From Corynespora cassiicola (lineage: Eukaryota > Ascomycota > Dothideomycetes > Pleosporales > Corynesporascaceae), in contig JAEUWY010000008.1 of assembly GCA_022059125.1 (NCBI GenBank), forward strand, positions 1,612,001 through 1,676,000: a stretch of DNA of 64,000 nt, read 5' to 3'. The notes under the pieces were generated by a model that saw only the letters and a program-made list of their open reading frames with translations, searched no databases and was not told the origin of the DNA. A program made the position numbers and the translations under genes. Of the stretch, positions 19,701 to 31,353 are shown piece after piece. Within the stretch, counting starts at the first letter, position 1. Every line of letters begins with the position of its first letter.

Positions 19701-22128
19701 GGTCCTTGCGCTTGTCGAGCTTCTTGACTTGCTTCAACGCGGCGTCGGCGTCGTACTGGTGCTTAGTGAAGAGTGCCAAGCACTTGTCCAGGAAGTTGGT
19801 CGAATATGGTTCTACGCCGACGGTCGGCGCCAAGGCTTTGGCGCGCTCCATGTAGGCGTGCACCTGTTCCTCGGTTACGGCGGGTGCATCGTCTTCGCCG
19901 CGAGTCGAATGCACGCCTAGAGGAGGCATCTTGAACATGAGTTCGGCGGTGCATTTGGAATCCTTGTTCGGGTAATCCTCGCCGCGGCGAACATAACCTG
20001 GTGGTTCGTCCATGACCCACTTTGGTCGCTTCGCTTTTTCCGCCTTGTCGGCTTCCATGGCAGCGACCGTTTCTTTGGACAGCTTCGCATCCTTCTTGTG
20101 GCTGGCCGACTTGACATAGCGCTTCTTGATTTCCGCGGGCTTGACGAGTTCCACCGGCCGTCCATGCCAGACGTTGACGTTCGCTTGGTGCCGCGGGCCT
20201 AGCCGAGAACTGGCGCGCGGATATATCGCGCGATCGTCATACTGCAAAGCGTCTTCCACGCGACAGTGGATCCCCAGATATCGCATAGGCCACATTTTTG
20301 CGAGCGCGATCTCGGCCTGCGTGCCCGGATGAGAGTCGATTTGGGTGTCAGAGTCATTGGGGCTCGGGGCAGTAGTGTCGCCGCTGGCCTCCTCTTCCTC
20401 CTCGTCCATGAGCTCTTCCTCGTCGCCTTCCTCGTTGCCGGCTCCCAGATGCGGGGTTCGCCGTGCTTCCAATTTCTTTTCCTGAGCTCTGCTGCATGGC
20501 CCACAGGCCCACGCGAAACCACGTGACGGCTTCTTCAGCAAAGGAGGTCGGACACAGTTCATGTGATACGTATTGCGACAAACGGCGCATTCGACGGAAT
20601 CAGTCCTGTGAGGGTTGTTAGTGCGTGCCGTCCGGAAGCGGTAGAGCAGAACTCACGTGGCACAAAAGGTTGTGCAACGCTTGCACGTCTTCACGGCGCT
20701 CGTCAGCTCCTTGACTCGACTGGTCTCCAAACAGATGTACTTCCATCGCTCGTCAAGGGCCTTTTTCACTTTTTCCGGCACATTGATGACTTGCGACGTC
20801 GGTATCACGTCGTACCATCGGTGGATGAAGCGATCGAAGACCTGGTTGAACCAAAAGCTGTCCTTGGTCTTGCGGTAATCGTCAAGATCGCCGATTTCGC
20901 TCCGATGCAAGATTTGGCACTTTCCTCGTAATGAAGTAAGAGGGCAGATGTCCGAATGCATAGTGGCGTAGACGAGACGCGTGTCGTTGTTGTACCGCTG
21001 GACGTCACGGGGACGATAGAACCAGTTCACCCGAAGGGAGTCAATGCGGGCCTTGGGGTCATTGTTCACGTGAAGAAACTCCATGATGCGGCATAGGTAG
21101 TAAGGCTCTCCGGGTGGCTCGCACACGAGGTATACCTGGTCTGCATCTCCAATTAGAAGGCGCCGAAAGGGATGCAGGGCGGGTGCTGGCGAAACGAAGC
21201 GACTGGGACGGATCTGGGAGGAAAATCAAAACTTACCGTTCACTGACACTTTTTGGCCATCGTCGGCCTCCAAGTGCCCGTCCTTTAGCATGGTCCGAGA
21301 TTTCTCAAAGGTCATCATGTTAGTCTCGCGCGAGGAATTGGCAGGCACTACGGCGGCATTGTTATTATTGCCGTTGTTGGCACGCCTCGCAGCGGCCTGG
21401 GTCGTTGGGGCGGCAGGGCTGGCGTGGTTGCCGTTTGTAGCGTTGCCGGCAGCATTTTTGCGTCGCTTTGTTGGCTGAGGTGCCGTGGGAGGTGGATTGG
21501 CCGCGAAGGCTGACGTGCCAGGTATGTTGGAGGTTGCTGGACTGTCTTTTTGGTTGGAGCCGGCGCTGCCCCACGGCGCATTGCCCTGGCCAGCACCAGG
21601 AGCCTTCTTCCCAGCGGCGGGTGCAGGCTGGCCATTTTCGGTGGCCAGCGAGGCACGCGACGGCGGCTCAGAAGTATTTCCATTCGTCGGGGCCTGTGCC
21701 ATCTCGAAATCCATCTCGACGTCCTCTGCGTAATTCGGTCGCGACGTGCCTGGGCGGTTTCGCGATCGCGTGCCGTAGGGGGCCGCGGGGGTCTCCTTGG
21801 GCTCCTTTGCTGAGGCATGCGACGAATTCGACGAGGTGGTGGCCATGGGCTGCGACTCGAGCGGCTGGTCAGAGGCGGCGGGCGTGCCGTTGGCCGACTG
21901 CGCGGCCTGGCGGAGGTCCGACGACGCGGCTGCAGGCGTCGAGTTCCTGGTGGACGAGGCCTTGCTGGAGGATTTGGAGGGCGGCATGTCGGCCGGGTGG
22001 TTGGGAGACCGGGGGGATTTTGAGGCGCTGGAGAGGGCGTGGTCGTCGCTGCGCGCTCCCTCTGGGCTGGGCTGGTTCACGGATGTCAAGGACGAGGCCT
22101 CGCCTCCGCCATTCCGCCCGTCGACCAT
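16779..22128 (-). CDS. SNT2: SNT2-type chromatin protein (BAH, PHD, SANT, GATA-like, extended PHD)
   Basis: Exons 21237-22128, 20657-21140, 18706-20605 and 16779-18656 give 1717 residues. Order of parts: a disordered Ser/Ala/Asn-rich N-terminus (1-270), a BAH domain (about 285-450, VYLVCEPPGEPYYLCRI), PHD1 (CAVCRNTYHMNC), an ELM2-like region, a SANT segment (HYGDAVRYYYMWKKTLKGRE), a GATA-like finger (CKFCNVRHSRQWRR...CQRC), PHD2 (CAVCRSAEGARLECSGC) running into an extended PHD (YECVLCP ... CKICKTANGACITC), a second CxxC pair set near 1370 (CARCKVDASPRWW ... CQKC), and a Pro/His-rich tail. Yeast Snt2 acts with Ecm5 and Rpd3 and also as an E3 ligase for surplus histones. Intron 18657-18705 (49 bp) joins PHD2 to the extended PHD. 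Confidence 0.93.
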
Positions 22129-25100
22129 GGCAAATTATCCCTGCAGAAGAGCAGATTTCACCACAGCGGACGGCCGAGACAAACGGCGGGGAACCCTCTG
22201 AGGGCGGACACGGACCGTCCTCAGAGCAGGTGGAGAGAAGCTGGCGGGTCAGGGCGAATATCAAGGCAGCATGGGAAGCCCCAACGGCGCATACAGGCAA
22301 GCAGAGCGGATGGAACGCCGAAAAAGGCCAAAATTCAAAAGGAGGGCAGGGGGCGAGATGCAGCAGATGCCGGGCAGGCCACGGGCTTGGGGGGAGGGGG
22401 AGAGGCGCGGCGGGCGTGGGGATGGGGGAGAGATGTCAAGTGGAAAGGTGCGAAGAGGGTTGGGCGATCTCCTACCTGTCTTTAGAGCGAGCGAGCCCTG
22501 GACGGTGCCAAGCATAACCCGCAAGCGTGGGACCTGGACGGAGCCGTCATGACTAGCAAGGGTTTTTCTACCTAGGCCGTAATACATAATATCTTAACGC
22601 CCATCTCCATCCGCTTAGCTGTTGGCCGTCGACCCAGCTGCACCACGACCGCGCACCCGCCCGAGCTGCCCGCCGGCGCCGTTGACGGGGGGCACGCCCG
22701 AGCGAGACGTCTGCTCCAGCGTCGACTGCACATGGGGCCTCGCGGGCGATGCTGTGTCGCACCCACGCGCCCGCGTCGACGGTCCCCCAGGCGCCCCCAG
22801 GCCGGCCACGGCAGCACGCCGCCTGCCAGGACGTGTCTCTGGCCTGCCAGGCGCCGTGCCCGCCGCCGCTGCTTCATTTCACGTGCACGCGGTCCGCCGC
22901 AGAGCCAGGCTGGGGGGGGAGGACGCGGCCGCCGGCGTGGTTCCTGCATGGCCCAGGAAAAACGCCCTCCCACGGCGGCCTCGAGCACGCGCGGCGGGCG
23001 GCCGGCCAGGCTGCACGGCTGCACGGCGGGCGCGATTCTGGCCGCAGCAGTTGGGCGGCCCCAGCAGCAGCCGGCGATGGATGGAGAGGGAGGCGAGGTA
23101 CGAAATCGTATGAAGTCGTCAGATTGCCGCTAGCCCCATTTTAGCGGCCAAGGGTACGGACGACCAACGACACCTCGACTGGCAGAACAAAGCGCCGCAT
23201 GCTCCCTCAGAGACTCCCATCGCACGAACCCAGCAGCCATGCGCGGTGCAGCCCGCCGCCAGCCTGCCGCAGTACCTCGGGGGCCGGCAGCTGCTGGTGC
23301 TGTCGCTGTCGCTGCCGCTGCCTCTGCTTCTGGTGCCCTGCGGCCGCTCCCGCCTGTGTTCGCTTTTATCTCGGCTCCAGCAGGGCTCCAGGGCTCCAGG
23401 GCTCCAGGGCTCCCACTCACGTCGCCCTCGCCCGCCCATCGCAGCCACAACCTGTCCCGGTCGCCGTCGCATCAGCATCTGTATCAGACGGCCCGACCGC
23501 GTCTCTCCCTTGACTGCTATAAAATCCCCACTGCGACACTGCTGCCCATTCCACGCCATCTTCCCCCGCCCGCCCGCCCGCCTGCTTGACGGCGCTGCCG
23601 GCCAGCCCCAGGCCTTTGTGCCAAGTGGCGCAGACTCACGGCCAGCGCAGCGCACTCCCCTCAGCCCTCAGCGTCCATCAGGCGCTAGAAGAGGCGATTC
23701 GCCTTGTTGCCGAACAGGCCTTTTATCCCTCGCGGGACATCGCTGTCTTTGGCCTGTCGTCCCCATTCGCTCCGGTCTGGCCCTGCCCCTTGTGCCATTG
23801 GTTGATCTTCTCCACGAAGCTTAGCCCCATTCGGCCGATTCCTGAACGTTGAACCGACCGCACGCCCTTCATGCTTTTCACTCGTGTTTCATTTGTTGCA
23901 CGCATCGTGTGGATGCGCTGGACGCCCTCTTGACGTCGACTGTGGTTCCCCAGCCTGTGCCGTTTCGCCGTGCTGGCTGTCCTGTCGTGGTTTTTGAGGT
24001 CCCCCCTACCATCCTTCGCGTCGCTTGGGGCCCACCGCACCTCTAGCTGCCAACGGCAATGGGACCATCAAATCTCATTGTACCGACCGCACACTTTTCC
24101 ATCCAACTCTATCTCTGCATGCCATTTCGCGCCGCTGCACCACGAGACACTGCCGTCTTTTCTTGCCCTCGAGAGCTGGTCGAGGCCCCATGGGCAAGAC
24201 AGCCCTTTTGGGGATCACGTACCGAACCGTCGACAGCCCGGGGCTTCGGGGACTGGACCTGAGACTCTGCCCAGCCCGACAAAAACGGACGCCTGTCTGC
24301 CTGCTGGCTCCAAGGCCCCTTGCAGTCCGGCCACAGCTTCACTCAAAGCCTTCAGAACCCTTCCTTCTCCTCTGGAAGAATTTGCTTCTACCCCTAGCCC
24401 AGGTCCAGTTTTGATGTGCATCTGGATTTTGCGGATCACAAATCGGCAACGAGCAAGAACCATGCGTCTCCTGAGCTCCATCCCAGGGAATACTACTTCG
24501 GAGGAAACAGCCCACTGCCCCTACCCCGGGGATCCTGCGCCCCCAGCTATCCCATTCTCATCGCTCACCTCATCTTTCTGATCAGACAAGATGGAGGCGT
24601 GTGCTTTTATTTTGCCTCAGCCTCTTCCCGACGTGTGATCTGAGTCGTAGAATTTGTTTTGCCCGCCTATCCCCCGCGGCCGGGTGGGACGGTGGAACCT
24701 TGGGTAAGCCTCGTCAACTGCACAACTTCGCCGCCAGAAACTTCTCGCCCATGCAGCCCACCATCCAGGAGCCACGCATGTGCGACCGGTCGACTTCGAC
24801 TGCTCTCTGCTCAACACGTCTCTCCAAAGGACGCGTCTGGACTAGCCAGATAGCCGTTACCCAAGAGAAATGCAGATAGATTGCGGTGTCCTGACTCACG
24901 TCGCTGCGAGGCAAGTTTCTCGGTCTAGGCCGAAGGTTCACCAAGATACAGAACCCTGCCAACTGGATACCCAACCCTCATCTCACATGAACTTCTAGAA
25001 CGCGATACTGTAGGGGAAAAAAAGGACTTTGCACTCTTTTTTTTTGCCAGACGTATCATGTAAATGGCGGAAGCGCATGCGCAGATCATGTGTTTCGTCG

Positions 25101-25790
25101 CTTGTCTGCCCTGTAGCGCCGACGTGAAGATTGATCACTTGACACTGCTTGGAGGTAACCACACGCGAAAGCGAACAAGGCCCATCAGCACCGATTAGGT
25201 GTGTTGTGCATGAAGAATCCTCAAAAGCGCCTCAACGCCGTAGACTCAGCCATCCGGCATTGCTTCTCGAGGGTTCTCGGCTGACCTTTCTTGCAGCAAC
25301 AGTGGGGACTCTCTCCGCACATGCGGCGCACCATTGCAGGGACTGCGTCATGGCGCTGTTTGGCTTCGATTCGACCTGCACTCCAGAATAAGCATCAAGC
25401 CACAACCATAATTCACCGACCCATTCGCAGTTCGCCGGCGATCACAATCAAGCGACGTCTACCAGATGCGACCAAAGCGACGTCCATGCATCACATCACA
25501 CATCACAAGCGCAACAGATTTGACAGCATGACTAGGACTGCACAATCCGCAATTGGAATTAAGCGAACTAACAGCCGTATACCTCAACCGCCAACAGCTT
25601 CCGCCCCTCAACTAATACCCCAACTGTGGATTAGGAATATGGACTGACTACGAAGCTCCCGCTCCAACAATAACAACAACCCCACACCCCGCACTCGGCC
25701 TGTTGATCATTGACGTGACAGAGCCATTACTTCATCCCCACATTCGTGTCAATCATCGCTCCATGTCATTCAGAGATGTAGTGCGAAGAT
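22129..25790. other. 3.7-kb region without a convincing gene; possible long leader or noncoding transcript
   Basis: It lies upstream of SNT2 and downstream of the GPI-protein gene. 22600-23450 is very GC-rich with Pro/Arg/Ala chance ORFs in several frames. From 23500 to 24900 the plus strand is pyrimidine-rich and starts with CTATAAAA at 23517-23524, which looks like a plus-strand promoter, but no long ORF with a recognisable domain follows. Part may be the SNT2 leader. Confidence 0.4.
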
Positions 25791-26451
25791 TTACAAGGCG
25801 AAGACGGCCATGAGGCCAGCAAGACCGGCACCAACAAGGGTAACAGAGTTGGAGTTGGCGGCACCGGTCGAGTCGGCGCCAGCAGCAGAGCCGGTAGCCG
25901 AGCCAGTCGACTCAGCGCCGGAGCCGGTAGCGGTACCGGCGGAGCCAGAGGCGCCAGAGGCGCCAGAGGCACCGTTGGAGGCAGCTATCGTCTGATGTTA
26001 GTCGGGATCCAACAAATGAGCCAGAGGGCAGTAGAAACTTACCGGCCGAGCCAGTGGCAGCAGCGCCAGAGCCGGTGCCGCTAGCAGCGTTGGAGGCCGC
26101 GTTGGAGGCAGCAGCACCACCGGGGACGTTGACGGTCTGGCTGCTGGGGAAGAGCTTGGCGATGCAGGACTGGACGCAGTCGCTGTACCTCTGGGTAGCC
26201 TCAGGGGAGCCGTCACCCTGGTCGCACTCGGCAGCGCACTCGGTCGTCTCAACAGCCTGGGAGGAGTTGGGGCGGGCGACGCCAACGCAGGCGGCCTGGC
26301 AAGTCACATCACCCTCGGGGCAGGCGACAGCGCAGCTCTGCTGGGGGGTGAGGACGGCCGAGGGAGCGCTGGCAGGGGCGCTGGTGATGGAGGCGTCCTG
26401 GGGGATGGCAAAGGCGCCGACAGCGAAGAGGAGGACAGCAGAGTACTTCAT
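25791..26451 (-). CDS. Small secreted cysteine-rich GPI-anchored protein
   Basis: Exons 26043-26451 and 25791-25984 (58-bp intron with ACTAAC branch site) give 200 residues. The signal peptide is MKYSAVLLFAVGAFA. The mature part has eight cysteines as four CxxxC pairs (SCAVACPEGDVTCQAAC, ECAAEC, DCVQSC), with one N-glycosylation site (NSS) between them. A long Ala/Ser/Gly/Thr-rich linker follows, then a C-terminal hydrophobic stretch (VTLVGAGLAGLMAVFAL) typical of GPI attachment, probably at an Asn or Ser just before it. The spacing of cysteines does not fit the CFEM pattern. It is likely a cell-wall or plasma-membrane surface protein; the function is unknown. Confidence 0.88.
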
Positions 26452-26530
26452 TTTGATTGTTGTGGTCGGGTGGTGCGACTTGAGACGAGAGTACGAGATT
26501 GGCGGTGCGGACGTAACGTCGACTTTTTTG

Positions 26531-26540
26531 AATTAATATA
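26531..26540 (-). promoter_or_regulatory. TATA-like box of the GPI-protein gene
   Basis: TTATATTAA reads on the minus strand about 80-90 bp before the ATG at 26451, in an otherwise less A/T-rich region. Confidence 0.4.
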
Positions 26541-26902
26541 AGTAGCGATAGGTTCGGCAGCGAGCGAGCGTCTGAATTAGAAAGTAGAAGAATAAAAAGC
26601 GAGTGTAGTGTAGAATGTTGAGGTGAAGAGAAAAGTCTGGGGGCGCGGAACGGCCCAATTTATCAACAGCAGACCTCAGGGGCCCTAGGCGCGGGAAGCA
26701 TGGCATTGGATAATCTTGGAAACGGCCATGCTGTTTGTGGCCTCGGCCTTCTGGCTCGTCGGCGTCATTTCATGCATGCCGGGAGGGCCTTATTTGCGGG
26801 CGCGAGGCCTGGCGACCTGCGACAGGGGCCCATGCCCTTGCTAGGCCCTGCCTTCCCCATCGCGCCTGCAGCCCCGACGCGCTAGACACGCCCGGGCTCG
26901 TC

Positions 26903-26908
26903 ACGCGT
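26903..26908. promoter_or_regulatory. ACGCGT (MCB-type) site in the MPH1 promoter
   Basis: This palindromic MluI-box core lies 72 bp before the MPH1 ATG. Such sites bind MBF/Mbp1-type factors that drive G1/S expression of replication and repair genes, which fits the gene; a single copy is only suggestive. Confidence 0.4.
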
Positions 26909-26979
26909 CTGCCTACACCCTGTGCCAATACTCTCCTCACACCACCTGGCGACCCATCTGCACCCCCGGCGAGCCACCA

Positions 26980-29900
26980 ATGGCCGCGAGCGAGTGCAGC
27001 GACTACGGCGACGACTTCGACGACACGGCCTTCCTCGAGGCCGCTACCCAGGCCGCTACCCAGGCCGAGAGGGACCACTCGCCCGCATTCCTCCCGTCGC
27101 CGCGCCCGCCCAAACGGCGGAAGATCGACCAGCCAAATGAAAGGACTACCGACATTCCGCCAAGTCCAAAACACCAGAGCAAACGTCGACGCCCGTTTGT
27201 AGACTCGTCGGACGAAGAGCCTGCTGTCTGCTCACGTGCTCATGACCATGGCCGTGCCCGTGACCATGACCGCGAGCCATCCGAGCGCGCCGCCACACCA
27301 TGCACCACCGCTACCGCCACCAACTCGACCCGGGGCGCGTCCAAGAGGAAGAGGAATTCGCGCTCCAAGGCGGGGGAATTGGACAACCACGACGAGGATG
27401 ACGGCCGCGGCAGCTGTACGTCTTCTAAGCGGCTGACTGTTTCAGAGAGGAGGAAGAACCAGATTCACGTGCCCAAGACCAACCTGGACCTCTCTGATGT
27501 CTTCGCCACGCAGCGGCCACAGTCAGAGTCTCCTCCCTGGAAACAGCGTGGAGCAATATGGCAGAAACCGACCACGAGCATTGGTGTGCACCGCCCATCT
27601 GAACCACCAAAACAGCCGGCCCTGCCTGGTAGGCAGTCGATTCCATCAAGGCCTTCGTCGCGTGGTCCAAGGCCACCAGTCGCACATGAAACGCAAGCGG
27701 AGGTGGACAGTTCGCCAAAGCTCCCCCCAGCGAATGCAACAGTTTCAAACTACGATCCAACAGACGAATTGGCAGATCTGCCGTCTGATGCATTTGCTTC
27801 GTCCTCGTCTCCCCCTGAAAAGCAGCAGCATGGCGATGATGTTGTTTTCCAGTCTGAAAGACGCACCCGCCTGGTGGCCCCTCAGACCGGATTGCGACAG
27901 ACGACCCTGTTCGGCCGTGAGCGCGGGCCCGACGGTGACGTCCCTGCCTCACAAGTAAACAAACGCTACAACTTCGTCGTCGACGCCAAGGAAGAGCCCC
28001 CTACTCACCACAAGCTCGACCCCGAGGCAATCAAGACATGGGTTTATCCCACCAACCTTGGAAAGATTCGAGACTATCAGTTCAACATTGTCGCCCGTGG
28101 TCTTTACCACAACTTGCTTGTTGCCCTACCTACTGGCCTCGGTAAAACATTCATTGCGGCGACGATCATGCTGAATTGGTTTCGTTGGACTACAGATGCC
28201 CAGATCATCTTCGTCGCTCCAACGAAGCCGCTTGTCGCTCAGCAGATTGAGGCCTGCTTCAAGATCGCCGGCATTCCTCGTTCGCAGACGACCATGCTTA
28301 TTGGAGGCGTGAAGCAAGCTCTGAGAGCGGAAGAGTGGATTAACAAACGAGTCTTCTTCATGACGCCTCAGACACTGCATCTCGACCTCAAAGCCGGATA
28401 TGCTGATCCGAAAAGGGTCGTTCTTCTCGTGGTTGACGAGGCGCATCGTGCAACAGGCGCGTACGCATACGTGGAAGTCGTCAAATTCATCCGACGATTC
28501 AATCCTAGCTTTCGTGTACTTGCCCTGACTGCCACCCCTGGTGCTGACGTAGAAGCTGTGCAAAAGGTCATTGACGGTCTCGACATAGCCAAAATTGAGA
28601 TTCGAACAGAAAACTCCATTGACATTCAAGAATACGTGCATCAACGCACAATCGAGAAGAAGGTACTCCATAATAACGACGAGATGGATATGTGTATGGA
28701 ACTATACCGAGCGGCTTTGAAGGGGCCTGTCAACAAACTAGCTGGGCTCAATGCCTTCTGGAGTAAGGATCCGGTCGACGTAACGCCCTACGGTTGCACA
28801 AAAGCCCGCCAAAAGTGGATGCTAGAGAGTGGCAGGGGCGCGGCACAAGGTATCAAATGGATGGTCAACAATTTATTCACCATCTTGGGCTCGATATCGC
28901 AGGGTATGGAGTTACTAAAGTATCATAGCATCGGCCCATTCTACCAGAAACTGGTAGAGTTCAGGAACTCTCAGGAAGAGGGCAACAATAAGGCCAAGAA
29001 GGAGATTTGTGAAAACAAGGAGTTTAAGAAAATGATGGATCGCCTAAAAGCATGGGTCTCGGACGAGAATTTCGTCGGACATCCAAAGCTGGAATATCTT
29101 CAAGAGGTCATTCTCCACCATTTCGTCAACGCTGGCGAGGGCACCCGTATCATGGTCTTTGCCCACTTCCGCGACAGCGCCGAAGAAATTGTTCGTGTTC
29201 TGAAAAGGCACCAACCTATGATTAAGCCGCGCGTATTTGTGGGGCAATCCAACGCCAAAAATTCGGAGGGAATGGGGCAAAAGGAGCAGCTTGCTGTCAT
29301 AGAGAAGTTCAAGGCTGGGGAATACAATACCTTGATTGCTACGTCGGTCGGCGAAGAAGGTCTTGATATCGGCGAGGTTGACCTCATCATCTGTTACGAC
29401 TCCAAGGCATCTCCCATCCGCATGTTGCAGCGCATGGGTAGGACAGGCCGTAAACGTGAGGGAAAGATTATCATGCTGCAGATGGCAGGCAAAGAAGAAA
29501 GAGATGCCGCAGCCGCCAAGGACAGCTACGAGCATATGCAGAAACTGATAGCGGACGGCTCTAGTTTCACATTTCACCACGACGTATCACGACGTATTCT
29601 GCCTCGCGACGTACAACCTACGGTGGACAAGCGAGTTGTGGAAATTCCGCCGGAAAATTCGCAAGCGGACTGGCTGCCTGAACCGAAGAGGGGAAGGAAT
29701 CTCAAACGCCCGCCAAAGAAGTTCCATATGCCGGATGGAGTCATCACCGGCTTCGTCACAGCTGGCCGAATGGACGAAGAGGTTGTTCCGAAATCTCGAG
29801 GCCGGAAGAAAGCTGTGCCGGTGTATCCCAGTGAGGAGCTGCTTGAACTACCTCCGCTAGAGTCTGTCCTTCTGGACGAGAATGCAGCCAAAGACCTTGA

Positions 29901-30945
29901 ACGACGGTTCCAAACCGTTTTCGATGAAGACGATGCACCCATAATAGGTGAGCTGGATCTCAACAAGCATCCAGCCCGGCAACGTGTTTTGTCGAAACCA
30001 ACAGCTTACCGACAGGCTGGCCTTGTGACACGGGCTTTCGTCGGGACACTGCAGCGCATGCACTCTATTGACGATGATCGTTTGCAGAAGTTCCGAGAGG
30101 ACTTGCACCACTATGACAACGAATCAGGCCCAGAACACGATATTGTCGTGTCCGACACAGAATCCAAACCCGTGATACACGAAGACATGTGGGCTGATGA
30201 CGACCCTGCTTCTCAGCCCACATCCAAGCCCAAGGCCAAACCCGCGCCGAAGCCAAAGACGAAAGCCAGCACGGTGGCCGAGAAGACCAGCCCTCGCCCT
30301 CGTGGAAGGCCTCGTAAAGAGGTAACCACGACCGTGACCGCTGCCGCAGCGCCGGCAATTACGCCCGTCCGCCAGATAAAGACCAAGAATAAGACACCGG
30401 GCACCACGCCAGGCACCAAGACGCTCGGCTGGCGCGTGTCAGGTCTCGCAGAAGAGGGCATCGAATCCTCGCCCCCGCCCACGGACCCGCGCATGCGCAT
30501 TGCATCGCAGGCCGACACCATCGGCTCGCAGGACACCATGGACGGCGACGCACCCCAGGACACACAAGCCTACCTCCTCGACTCGGAGCTCGCGAGCTTC
30601 ATCGTCGAGGACGAGGATGTCGAGATGCCGCCTTCCAGCCTGCCCAGCTTGGACTTTGGCAGCGGGCTCGGCAAGGGCACGCAGGCTGTTGTGCGTAGCG
30701 CTACAAAGAAAAGGCGGCCCCAGCGGGTGGAGAAGATTTTTACGAGTGACCCTACGGATAACGAGGCGGTAGTGAGTAGTGACAGCGACGACGACGATGT
30801 TCCGATGGCGCGGGATAGGGGTGGGAGTAAGGCTAGGGCTTTGGTGGTTGATTCTGAGTCTGAGGAGGAAGAGATGCAGGATTCGCCTATTGTGGCGAGG
30901 AAGAGGGCGAGGAGGGTGATTGAGGATGATGATGAGGATGAGTAA
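26980..30945 (+). CDS. MPH1: MPH1, FANCM-family ATP-dependent 3'-5' DNA helicase
   Basis: A single exon of 1321 residues. Mph1 unwinds D-loops and remodels stalled forks, and limits crossover recombination. After an acidic, disordered N-terminus (1-330) comes a superfamily 2 helicase core: RDYQFNIV, motif I ALPTGLGKTFIAA (about residue 385), motif Ia VAPTKPLV, motif II VVDEAHRATG, motif III LTATPG, an MPH1/FANCM-type helical insert (about 560-700), motif IV VFAHFRDSAEEI, motif V ATSVGEEGLDIGEVD and motif VI QRMGRTGRKREG. The C-terminal third is Lys/Pro-rich and ends in acidic runs (DSESEEEEMQ, DDDEDE) with a basic KRARR patch, a likely nuclear localisation signal. Start chosen at the first in-frame ATG. 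The GPI-protein gene is divergent upstream. Confidence 0.97.
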   Translation: MAASECSDYGDDFDDTAFLEAATQAATQAERDHSPAFLPSPRPPKRRKIDQPNERTTDIPPSPKHQSKRRRPFVDSSDEEPAVCSRAHDHGRARDHDREPSERAATPCTTATATNSTRGASKRKRNSRSKAGELDNHDEDDGRGSCTSSKRLTVSERRKNQIHVPKTNLDLSDVFATQRPQSESPPWKQRGAIWQKPTTSIGVHRPSEPPKQPALPGRQSIPSRPSSRGPRPPVAHETQAEVDSSPKLPPANATVSNYDPTDELADLPSDAFASSSSPPEKQQHGDDVVFQSERRTRLVAPQTGLRQTTLFGRERGPDGDVPASQVNKRYNFVVDAKEEPPTHHKLDPEAIKTWVYPTNLGKIRDYQFNIVARGLYHNLLVALPTGLGKTFIAATIMLNWFRWTTDAQIIFVAPTKPLVAQQIEACFKIAGIPRSQTTMLIGGVKQALRAEEWINKRVFFMTPQTLHLDLKAGYADPKRVVLLVVDEAHRATGAYAYVEVVKFIRRFNPSFRVLALTATPGADVEAVQKVIDGLDIAKIEIRTENSIDIQEYVHQRTIEKKVLHNNDEMDMCMELYRAALKGPVNKLAGLNAFWSKDPVDVTPYGCTKARQKWMLESGRGAAQGIKWMVNNLFTILGSISQGMELLKYHSIGPFYQKLVEFRNSQEEGNNKAKKEICENKEFKKMMDRLKAWVSDENFVGHPKLEYLQEVILHHFVNAGEGTRIMVFAHFRDSAEEIVRVLKRHQPMIKPRVFVGQSNAKNSEGMGQKEQLAVIEKFKAGEYNTLIATSVGEEGLDIGEVDLIICYDSKASPIRMLQRMGRTGRKREGKIIMLQMAGKEERDAAAAKDSYEHMQKLIADGSSFTFHHDVSRRILPRDVQPTVDKRVVEIPPENSQADWLPEPKRGRNLKRPPKKFHMPDGVITGFVTAGRMDEEVVPKSRGRKKAVPVYPSEELLELPPLESVLLDENAAKDLERRFQTVFDEDDAPIIGELDLNKHPARQRVLSKPTAYRQAGLVTRAFVGTLQRMHSIDDDRLQKFREDLHHYDNESGPEHDIVVSDTESKPVIHEDMWADDDPASQPTSKPKAKPAPKPKTKASTVAEKTSPRPRGRPRKEVTTTVTAAAAPAITPVRQIKTKNKTPGTTPGTKTLGWRVSGLAEEGIESSPPPTDPRMRIASQADTIGSQDTMDGDAPQDTQAYLLDSELASFIVEDEDVEMPPSSLPSLDFGSGLGKGTQAVVRSATKKRRPQRVEKIFTSDPTDNEAVVSSDSDDDDVPMARDRGGSKARALVVDSESEEEEMQDSPIVARKRARRVIEDDDEDE

Positions 30946-31353
30946 TGTGGTTGTCTATGGCCGTGGACGTACTTGCTTGGTTATAAAACTGGTGTTGCAT
31001 TTTGGATGCGCTTAGTGGGGAATATACATAGAGGAAGGTGTGGTAATGGAAATGATACCATGATGAGATGTTTTAGAATAGTCCAGTTTGGGGTTTGGTG
31101 AATGGATCGGATCGAGGTCCATGCCGTTGCTGGATTGGTAGCATGAACGTAGTAGGATCGCTTTGGTCAACGTAGGGCATCTCATGGAATGTGTATACAG
31201 GGCAATCTACACTCTGATAAAGCAAGAAATTAGTACCTAAAATATACCCATATTGCCGCTGCCTAAAAGCTGCAGTCGTAACCATCCACATCCTCAAAAA
31301 AAAAAAAAACCTCTTTACAACCTCCCCTTCCCCCCTCGCTCTCCATAGCCAAG
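30946..31353. other. Convergent 3' flanks of MPH1 and the DsbA-like gene
   Basis: A/T-rich sequence with a poly-A run near 31298-31310. No gene is seen. Confidence 0.5.

Larger units (their letters stand above)
26452..26979. other. Divergent promoter between the GPI-protein gene and MPH1
   Basis: About 530 bp with the TATA-like box for the left gene and the ACGCGT site for MPH1. No other structure was noticed. Confidence 0.5.

Noticed and set aside
22622..23824. Multiple long overlapping ORFs on both strands
   Set aside because: All are Pro/Arg/Ala-rich frames of the same GC-rich DNA; no frame is better than the others and no motif is seen.
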